The position numbers were made by a program, and so were the translations under genes. This document shows positions 1 to 5,271 of a DNA stretch of 7,659 nt, one piece after another; position 1 is the first letter of the stretch; each line of letters begins with the position of its first letter. The stretch is from CALVJJ01 sp045538425 (GTDB taxonomy: Bacteria > Bacillota > Clostridia > Christensenellales > UBA1242): assembly GCA_045538425.1 (NCBI GenBank), contig JAZSRJ010000083.1:1-7659 (forward strand), given 5' to 3'. A model generated the notes under the pieces. The model did not search any database. It saw only the letters and a list, made by a program, of their open reading frames with translations, and was not told the DNA's origin.

Positions 1-1
1 A

Positions 2-58
2 GATGTTGATGACGTAAAATATGTGAGAGTTGTCTATACGGCTACATGGAGGTATTAG
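2..58 (+). CDS. 3' end of an unidentified upstream gene
   Basis: Reading from base 2, the frame is open from the window edge to a TAG at 56-58, encoding DVDDVKYVRVVYTATWRY. The other two forward frames do not give a better tail. The TAG directly abuts the ATG of the next gene (TAGATG, zero-base gap), and the GGAGG that serves ybeY (48-52) lies inside this reading frame. This arrangement is typical of translationally coupled operon genes. In Bacillota the gene before ybeY is often phoH or the 7TM-HD phosphohydrolase yqfF/pgpH, but this 18-residue tail matches neither family's usual C-terminus as I remember them. I leave it unnamed. Eighteen codons are also short enough for chance openness. Confidence 0.45.
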   Translation, partial: DVDDVKYVRVVYTATWRY

Positions 59-562
59 ATGCTAATTGTCTATCATAATGAAAAACAACTATTGCCATAT
101 AAAGAAAAATTGCAACAAGTATTTGATGATGCATTAACTTATCTTGGATTTGATCACAAGATAGTAGAAGTAGATTTGAGCTTGGTATCACCTCGCCAAA
201 TCAAACGACTCAATGCAGAATATAGAGGGATAAAGAAAAGTACAGATATCTTGTCTTTTCCAACACTTCTTGCACCAAATGTGGAAGGGATGCAATTGAT
301 TGAGTCAATCACAAAAGAAGAATATCCTCATGATATTAATTTCGAAACAGGCAATATCATGCTAGGCTCTATGTATCTTAATTATAAGCAAGCCGTTAAG
401 CAATCCAAAATGTATGGTACAACACTAGAAAGAGAGGTTGTTTATCTATGCTTGCATTCATTGTTGCATATTCTAGGGTATGATCATATGATAGAAAGTG
501 ATAAGACAGTTATGCGCAAAGTAGAAGAGGATGTATTGTCTCGTAATTTTGTGGTAAGATAA
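59..562 (+). CDS. ybeY: Endoribonuclease YbeY, 16S rRNA maturation factor
   Basis: YbeY is a zinc-dependent cytoplasmic single-strand endoribonuclease involved in 16S rRNA 3'-end maturation and 70S ribosome quality control. The 167-residue length is normal for the family. The metal site is visible as H133-x3-H137-x5-H143 in HSLLHILGYDH, and the other hallmark, STDILSFP, is at residues 61-68 just after R56. The ATG at 59 has GGAGG at 48-52, six bases upstream. Two conserved positions differ from the usual signature: the Gly after the first metal His is Ser, and the LGDI segment reads TGNI near residue 98. Neither removes a metal ligand, so activity is likely. The gene is followed after 19 nt by era, its standard partner in ribosome biogenesis. 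The dgkA and cdd genes that separate ybeY and era in Bacillus are absent. Confidence 0.95.
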   Translation: MLIVYHNEKQLLPYKEKLQQVFDDALTYLGFDHKIVEVDLSLVSPRQIKRLNAEYRGIKKSTDILSFPTLLAPNVEGMQLIESITKEEYPHDINFETGNIMLGSMYLNYKQAVKQSKMYGTTLEREVVYLCLHSLLHILGYDHMIESDKTVMRKVEEDVLSRNFVVR

Positions 563-581
563 TAAAAAAGGAATATTACAT

Positions 582-1469
582 ATGAAAAGCGGATTTGTAG
601 CCATTATTGGCAAACCAAATGTAGGGAAAAGTACACTACTTAATTTCATTATCGGTGAAAAGGTAAGTATTGTATCTCCAAAACCTCAAACAACTAGAAA
701 CAAAATCTTGGGTATACTCAACGAACCAGAATACCAAATTATCTTTATTGATACTCCAGGTATGCATAAGAGTCATAACAAGCTAGATGAATACATGGAA
801 AAAAGTATTCAAGAAGCGAAAAAAGATGTTGATGTCTTGATTATTATGATAGATGGCAGTAAGGGTATTAGACAAAATGATTTGGATCTGGTTAAAAGTT
901 ATGAAAAGACCAATCAAAAAGTGATTGTTGTTGTCAACAAAATTGACACCACAACTTTTGAAAAATTGTATCCTGATTTGGCAAAACTCAATGAACTTTC
1001 TTTCGTGGAAGATATTATACCAATTAGTGCACGTACGGGGAAAAATGTAGATGTATTGGTGTCTAAGATCAAATCACTTTTAACTGACACAACGCAATAT
1101 TTTGAAGAAGATGTGTATACAGATAAGTCTGTTAGATTCATGCTAGCAGAGATGGTGAGAGAAAAAGCATTGTATTTGCTTCAAGACGAAATACCACATG
1201 GTATTGCGATTGAGGTAGTGAAGATGCAAGAGATTGATGGAGTTATGCATATTGATGTCGACATTATTTGTGAAAGAAAGACGCATAAAATGATCATTAT
1301 CGGCAAGAATGGTACTATGCTTAAAGAGATTGGTACGCGTGCTCGTATAGATATGGAGCAACTACTTGATCAAAAAGTATATCTTCAATTATTTGTAAAG
1401 GTAAAAGAAGATTGGCGTAATAGTGATTATTATGTAGGAGACTTTGGATACAAAAAAACCGATTTATAA
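582..1469 (+). CDS. era: GTPase Era, 30S subunit assembly factor
   Basis: Era is an essential GTPase that binds the 3' end of 16S rRNA and checkpoints 30S assembly; it acts in the cytoplasm and at the inner face of the membrane. At 295 residues it is full length. The N-terminal G domain shows G1 GKPNVGKST (10-18), the G2 threonines in KPQTTRNKILG (34-44), G3 DTPG (57-60), G4 NKID (119-122) and G5 SAR (149-151). The C-terminal KH RNA-binding domain, roughly residues 200-285, carries the GKNG loop at 241-244 and the family tail KEDWR. The ATG at 582 is preceded by AAAAGGA, about nine bases away. It lies 19 nt after ybeY with no terminator or clear promoter between, so co-transcription is likely. 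Nothing is truncated or missing. Confidence 0.97.
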   Translation: MKSGFVAIIGKPNVGKSTLLNFIIGEKVSIVSPKPQTTRNKILGILNEPEYQIIFIDTPGMHKSHNKLDEYMEKSIQEAKKDVDVLIIMIDGSKGIRQNDLDLVKSYEKTNQKVIVVVNKIDTTTFEKLYPDLAKLNELSFVEDIIPISARTGKNVDVLVSKIKSLLTDTTQYFEEDVYTDKSVRFMLAEMVREKALYLLQDEIPHGIAIEVVKMQEIDGVMHIDVDIICERKTHKMIIIGKNGTMLKEIGTRARIDMEQLLDQKVYLQLFVKVKEDWRNSDYYVGDFGYKKTDL

Positions 1470-1490
1470 TATAACAAGGGGGATTATATT

Positions 1491-1640
1491 ATGCAGTGGG
1501 AAAGTAAAGCAGATTGGATTGCTTGGAATAAGTTCAAAAATAGTGGAAAAATAGGCGATGCTATGTTTATGATGGCACTAAGCAATACAGAGATGGAATT
1601 GTCTGTTGAGGACGAAAAAGAGCAAGATATCGAAATGTAA
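1491..1640 (+). CDS. yqzL: YqzL-like small protein (49 aa)
   Basis: A 49-codon ORF fills the gap between era and recO. It has an excellent ribosome-binding site (AAGGGGG at 1476-1482, seven bases before ATG) and ends in TAA at 1640, 12 bases before recO. The protein begins MQWESKADWIAW and has a W12-x2-F15-x2-S18-G19-x-I21 core, then a Met-rich stretch (25-30) and an acidic tail. In Bacillus a small gene, yqzL, sits at exactly this position. As I remember that family, its core is Trp-x2-Phe-x2-[Thr/Ser]-Gly followed by an aliphatic/aromatic stretch, which fits. The function of YqzL is unknown. Position, ribosome-binding site and motif together make a real gene likely. Family membership is my inference from a short motif and synteny. 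No signal peptide or membrane segment is seen. Confidence 0.7.
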   Translation: MQWESKADWIAWNKFKNSGKIGDAMFMMALSNTEMELSVEDEKEQDIEM

Positions 1641-1641
1641 T

Positions 1642-1645
1642 GGAG
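1642..1645 (+). promoter_or_regulatory. Ribosome-binding site selecting the GTG start of recO
   Basis: GGAG at 1642-1645 lies seven bases before GTG at 1653. An ATG at 1640-1642 overlaps it but runs into TAA after two codons (ATG GAG TAA), so it cannot start recO. The GTG at 1653 also gives the expected RecO N-terminus, with the TTGIVIGVVDYKEKDKLITLFS-type first strands. Confidence 0.7.
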
Positions 1646-1652
1646 TAAAAGA

Positions 1653-2384
1653 GTGACAGAAGAACTAAAGACAACAGGGATAGTAATCGGTGTAGTTGAT
1701 TACAAAGAAAAGGATAAATTGATTACGTTGTTTTCTTTGCAATTAGGTGTTGTTACTGCCGTTCTAAAAAGTGTAAAGTCTAAGACTGCTAAACTTCGTG
1801 CTTGTGGACAATTATTTTGTTTTGGCGAGTTTGTGCTGGTCAAAAACAATGGCAGGTATACCATTACAGCGGTAGATGTGATTGACCAATTTTATGATCT
1901 AACACTTGATTATGACCAATTTTTCATGGCTAGCCAAATTATCTATACCATACCAACTGTTTTGACAGATGTCTCTATTGCAGATCAATTGTTTTTGTTG
2001 GTTATCAAGTTGTTAAAACAACTTACATATCAAAAAGCTGACGGAAAACTTTGTCTTCTAAAGTACATGTTAGAAGTTTTTAGAATGACAGGATACGAGA
2101 TTGTTTTTGACTCCTGTAGTAACTGTCAAAAGAGCATGACAAAGGATGTATACTTAGATATCAATTTGGGTAATTTTGTCTGTGTAAGATGTAGTACTGT
2201 GACAAGCAAGTTATTACCGCCAAAAGTATTTGATACATTAAGCACAATAGATAAGGTAGACTTAGATAATTTGAGTGAATTAAGTGTGGAAAATAGATTG
2301 CAAAGTCTGAATGTGCTAATTACTAACTTTTATTATAGGTATGGTAAAAAACTGACAGATTTGATCAAATATCTAAATGCATAA
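1653..2384 (+). CDS. recO: DNA repair protein RecO
   Basis: RecO is the recombination mediator of the RecFOR pathway. It binds SSB and single-stranded DNA, anneals strands, and with RecR loads RecA at gaps. The 243-residue length is normal. The N-terminal OB-fold region (about 1-80) starts with the characteristic TTGIVIGVVDYKEKDKLI stretch, where the acidic/basic pair after the tyrosine and the following hydrophobics match the family. The C-terminal helical part carries the zinc-finger-like cysteine pairs C155-x2-C158 and C177-x2-C180 that many Gram-positive RecO proteins have. Translation starts at GTG. It is the last gene of the ybeY-era-yqzL-recO run, because a strong terminator begins at its stop codon. 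In Bacillus the next genes are glyQ and glyS; here it is ppdK. Confidence 0.93.
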   Translation: MTEELKTTGIVIGVVDYKEKDKLITLFSLQLGVVTAVLKSVKSKTAKLRACGQLFCFGEFVLVKNNGRYTITAVDVIDQFYDLTLDYDQFFMASQIIYTIPTVLTDVSIADQLFLLVIKLLKQLTYQKADGKLCLLKYMLEVFRMTGYEIVFDSCSNCQKSMTKDVYLDINLGNFVCVRCSTVTSKLLPPKVFDTLSTIDKVDLDNLSELSVENRLQSLNVLITNFYYRYGKKLTDLIKYLNA

Positions 2385-2408
2385 TGCAAGGACAGCTTGC
2401 ATTTTTTT
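2384..2408 (+). terminator. Intrinsic terminator after recO
   Basis: A perfect 7-bp stem, ATGCAAG (2384-2390) pairing with CTTGCAT (2396-2402), closes a five-base loop GACAG. A run of seven T residues (2402-2408) follows. The stem begins on the last base of the recO TAA, so it ends the upstream operon with no spacer. Confidence 0.9.
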
Positions 2409-2425
2409 ATTTCTTTTTCATTTGG

Positions 2426-2454
2426 TTGTCAAAAACAGGAAAATTGAGTATACT
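2426..2454 (+). promoter_or_regulatory. Sigma-A-type promoter for ppdK
   Basis: TTGTCA (2426-2431, five of six matches to TTGACA) and TATACT (2449-2454, five of six matches to TATAAT) are separated by exactly 17 bases. Transcription would begin near 2461, giving a leader of about 53 nt. AAGGG at 2503-2507, six bases before the ATG, provides the ribosome-binding site. The promoter lies just downstream of the recO terminator, as expected for an independent unit. I see no clear operator palindrome or riboswitch in the leader. No extended -10 TG is present. Confidence 0.8.
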
Positions 2455-2513
2455 AATGATAGATGGCAAAATATGTCAAAATAAAAATAGGAAAGTAAAA
2501 AGAAGGGAAAACA

Positions 2514-5141
2514 ATGTCTAAAAAGTATGTTTATATGTTTACAGAAGGGAAAGCAAGTATGCGTAACCTTCTTGGTGGAAAGGGTGCCAATCTTTGCGAA
2601 ATGACACGTATTGGATTGCCTGTGCCACAAGGTTTTGTTGTTAGTACAAAGGCTTGTACTGATTTTTATGCGCAAAACAAACAAATGCCAGAAGGTCTTA
2701 TTGAACAAGTGCTTAACGCTCTTGACAAATTACAAAATAAAGTTAGAAAATATTTTGGGAAAGCGAGCAATCCATTACTTTTGTCCGTAAGAAGTGGTGC
2801 TAGAGTTAGTATGCCTGGTATGATGGATACCATTCTTAATCTTGGGATGAACGATGAAGTTGCAAAAGGGTTGGTAAGATCAACCGATAACAAACGTTTG
2901 GTATACGATAATTATCGTCGTTTTATCCAAATGTATGCTGATGTTGTAAAAGGGCTTGATATTCATCTGTTTGAAGAAGAATTAAAAAAGTTAAAACAAC
3001 AAAAACATGTAGAATATGACATGGATTTGTCAGGAGATGATTTAGAAGGGTTGGTTGCTACCTATAAGACGATTTATCAAAAGCAAACAGGAGAAAAATT
3101 CCCACAAAGTCCAGTAGAACAATTGAAGACCGCCATTATGGCAGTATTCCAAAGTTGGAATAATGAAAGAGCAATTGTCTATCGTCGTATCAATGATATT
3201 CCTTCTAGTTGGGGTACAGCGGTTAATGTCCAAATGATGGTATTTGGTAACCTTAGTGATCAAAGTGGTACAGGTGTTGCTTTTACTCGTAACCCAGTTA
3301 CAGGTGAACAAGAACTTTATGGTGAATATCTTATGAATGCACAAGGGGAAGACGTTGTATCTGGTGTTAGAACTCCAAGTCCTATTGCTGATCTACAACA
3401 ACAAAACCCAGAATTATATGCGGAATTTCAATCTATTTGTAAAAAACTAGAAGATCGATACAAAGATATGCAAGAGTTGGAGTTTACTTTCGAAAACGGA
3501 AGATTGTATATTTTGCAAACACGTAATGGAAAACGTACAGCAAAAGCTGCATTTAAGATTGCAATTGATTTGGTAAAAGAAAAGAAAATATCAAAACGTG
3601 ATGCTGTCCTTATGATTGATCCAAAGAGTATGGATACTATGTTGCATCCTACTTTTGATGAGAAACAACTTGCAAAACACAAAGTAGTAGCAACAGGACT
3701 TCCAGCTAGTCCAGGGGCTGGTTCTGGTGCGATTGCTTTCAACTATGCAACTGCTAAAAAATTGAAAGATGAAGGGAAAAATGTTATCCTAGTTCGTAAC
3801 GAAACAAGTACAGAAGATGTTGAGGCAATGGATATTGTTGATGGTACACTTACCGCTACAGGTGGGATGACATCTCATGCTGCGGTTGTTGCAAGAGGTA
3901 TGGGTACTGCATGCGTTGCAGGATGTAATGATCTATTGGTAGACGAGAAAAAAGGAAAAATTCGTCTTGGTGATGTAGACTTGGTTGAAGGCGATATCAT
4001 TAGTATTGATGGAACAACAGGTAATATCTATATAGGTGCAATTGCAAAACAAGATGCAAAACTAGATGGTGATTTTGCTACCATTATGTCTTGGGCTGAT
4101 GGGTTTGCTCATATTGGTGTAAGAGCCAATGCGGATACGCCAAAAGATGTTGCAAGAAGTTTTGAGCTTGGTGCACAAGGTATTGGATTATGTCGTACAG
4201 AGCATATGTTCTTTGAAGAAAAACGTATTCAAGCCATTCGTGAGATGATTCTTGCATCTAATGAAAAAGAAAGAGAAAAAGCACTAAGTAAAATGTTGCC
4301 AATGCAACAAAAAGATTTTACAGAGATGCTAAGAGTTTGTAAGGGAAAACCGCTAACTATACGTTTTATTGATCCACCACTTCATGAGTTTTTACCAAAA
4401 ACAGAAGAGGATATTGTGAAGTTTGCGAATGCATCTAAAAAAGATGTTGATAGCATCAAAGCAACGATTGAAGAATTAAAAGAGTTCAATCCAATGATGG
4501 GATTCCGTGGATGTCGTCTAGCGGTGGTAATGCCAGAATTGCTTAAGATGCAAACAACGGCGATCATTACTGCTGGTATCGAAGTATTAAAAGAAGGTAT
4601 TCCGGTGGATATCGAAATGATGTTGCCGCTGATTGGTGAACTTAGAGAAATGAAATATCTAAAATCCATTGTAACCAATACCGCTAATACATTGATCAAT
4701 GCAGCCCAATCTCCATTAAAATACAAGGTAGGTACAATGATTGAAGTGCCAAGAGCATGTGTTATTGCTGGAGATTTGGCAAAAGAATCAGATTTTTATA
4801 GTTTTGGTACGAATGATCTTACACAGCTTACTTATGGATATTCTAGAGATGATATTGGTAAGTTCTTGCCAAGTTATTTTGATAATAGAATTTTGAGTTT
4901 TGACCCATTTGTAAGAGTGGATGAGTTTGGTGTAGGAAAATTGATGGAGATGACCATCAAGTCAACCAACAAAATTAAGAAAAACTTCAAGTATGGTGTT
5001 TGTGGAGAACAAGGTGCAGATCCAAAGAGTGTAGAATTCTTTGATAAAATTGGTCTTACTTATGTGTCTTGTAGTCCATTTAGAGTACCTATTGCAAGAC
5101 TTGCAAGTGCACAAGCTGGTATTAAAAACAAGAGAAAATAA
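2514..5141 (+). CDS. ppdK: Pyruvate, phosphate dikinase
   Basis: PPDK reversibly interconverts pyruvate, ATP and phosphate with PEP, AMP and pyrophosphate in the cytoplasm. In anaerobic Bacillota it serves PPi-linked glycolysis or gluconeogenesis. The 875 residues match the well-studied Clostridium symbiosum enzyme almost position for position. The ATP-grasp nucleotide domain (about 1-340) has LLGGKGANL (19-27), SVRSGARVSMPGMMD (91-105), and E323 and Q335 near LQTRNGKRT. The swivelling phosphohistidine domain (about 390-510) has GGMTSHAAVVARGMG with catalytic H455 and T453, the residue PDRP-type regulators phosphorylate. The C-terminal PEP/pyruvate barrel (about 520-875) has R561 (CRTEHMFFE), R617, E744, N767 (FGTNDLTQ) and catalytic C830. 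The C830 loop reads CGEQGA rather than the usual CGEHGG, and T449 stands where Arg is usual before GGMTSH. The gene has its own promoter and terminator. Confidence 0.97.
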   Translation: MSKKYVYMFTEGKASMRNLLGGKGANLCEMTRIGLPVPQGFVVSTKACTDFYAQNKQMPEGLIEQVLNALDKLQNKVRKYFGKASNPLLLSVRSGARVSMPGMMDTILNLGMNDEVAKGLVRSTDNKRLVYDNYRRFIQMYADVVKGLDIHLFEEELKKLKQQKHVEYDMDLSGDDLEGLVATYKTIYQKQTGEKFPQSPVEQLKTAIMAVFQSWNNERAIVYRRINDIPSSWGTAVNVQMMVFGNLSDQSGTGVAFTRNPVTGEQELYGEYLMNAQGEDVVSGVRTPSPIADLQQQNPELYAEFQSICKKLEDRYKDMQELEFTFENGRLYILQTRNGKRTAKAAFKIAIDLVKEKKISKRDAVLMIDPKSMDTMLHPTFDEKQLAKHKVVATGLPASPGAGSGAIAFNYATAKKLKDEGKNVILVRNETSTEDVEAMDIVDGTLTATGGMTSHAAVVARGMGTACVAGCNDLLVDEKKGKIRLGDVDLVEGDIISIDGTTGNIYIGAIAKQDAKLDGDFATIMSWADGFAHIGVRANADTPKDVARSFELGAQGIGLCRTEHMFFEEKRIQAIREMILASNEKEREKALSKMLPMQQKDFTEMLRVCKGKPLTIRFIDPPLHEFLPKTEEDIVKFANASKKDVDSIKATIEELKEFNPMMGFRGCRLAVVMPELLKMQTTAIITAGIEVLKEGIPVDIEMMLPLIGELREMKYLKSIVTNTANTLINAAQSPLKYKVGTMIEVPRACVIAGDLAKESDFYSFGTNDLTQLTYGYSRDDIGKFLPSYFDNRILSFDPFVRVDEFGVGKLMEMTIKSTNKIKKNFKYGVCGEQGADPKSVEFFDKIGLTYVSCSPFRVPIARLASAQAGIKNKRK

Positions 5142-5143
5142 AG

Positions 5144-5175
5144 AAAAAGATATGACATGTGTCATATCTTTTTTT
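5144..5175 (+). terminator. Intrinsic terminator after ppdK
   Basis: GATATGAC (5149-5156) pairs perfectly with GTCATATC (5161-5168) around a four-base loop, ATGT. The stem can extend by five A-T pairs using the A-run at 5144-5148. The T-run is seven bases (5169-5175). It begins two bases after the ppdK stop codon. The A-run on the 5' side would also give a U-tract on the opposite strand, but no minus-strand gene is nearby to use it. Confidence 0.92.
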
Positions 5176-5221
5176 AACTACTATGTTATGTGTAAAAAAA
5201 GTGAAAAAATAAAAAGGAAAA

Positions 5222-5250
5222 TTGAATTTTGTGTTGTATTAATATATTGT
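5222..5250 (+). promoter_or_regulatory. Candidate promoter for dnaG-rpoD
   Basis: A promoter is expected here because the preceding terminator would stop ppdK transcription. The best fit is TTGAAT (5222-5227) with TATTGT (5245-5250) at 17-base spacing; each box matches consensus at four of six positions. An alternative -10 is TATATT at 5243-5248, with 15-base spacing. Immediately upstream, A-tracts at 5194-5200, 5204-5209, 5211-5215 and 5218-5221 could act as an UP element or bend the DNA. The boxes are weak and the exact choice is uncertain. The rest of 5176-5262 is simple AT-rich sequence with no ORF. Confidence 0.4.
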
Positions 5251-5262
5251 AGAGTTTTTTAT

Positions 5263-5267
5263 GGAGG
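5263..5267 (+). promoter_or_regulatory. Ribosome-binding site that fixes the dnaG start
   Basis: GGAGG lies only four bases (TATT) before ATG at 5272, a short spacing. The 12-base block ATGGAGGTATTA containing it (5261-5272) recurs exactly at 46-57 before ybeY, where the spacing to the start is six bases. The site rules out the much longer in-frame extension that begins inside ppdK. Confidence 0.75.
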
Positions 5268-5271
5268 TATT

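Noticed and set aside
2455..2513. Possible riboswitch or attenuator in the ppdK leader
   Set aside because: The leader is only about 53 nt, A-rich and has no stable stem or terminator-like structure.
2418..2708. Antisense ORF over the ppdK promoter and start
   Set aside because: It covers a clear plus-strand promoter, ribosome-binding site and conserved N-terminus. The product is Phe/Cys-rich with no domain, as expected from reverse-complemented AT-rich DNA.
3042..3742. Two further antisense ORFs of 100 and 104 codons within ppdK
   Set aside because: They are shadows of the sense frame, with no ribosome-binding context and composition typical of reverse-complemented AT-rich coding sequence.
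4382..4726. 114-codon antisense ORF inside ppdK
   Set aside because: It lies opposite a fully conserved, well-identified enzyme. The protein has no recognisable family and the frame is explained by codon bias of the sense gene.
5041..5271. 77-codon N-terminal extension of dnaG overlapping ppdK
   Set aside because: It runs through the ppdK C-terminus, the terminator and the intergenic spacer. It has no ribosome-binding site and gives a Cys/Lys-rich leader unlike any primase, whereas ATG 5272 has GGAGG and yields the normal N-terminus.
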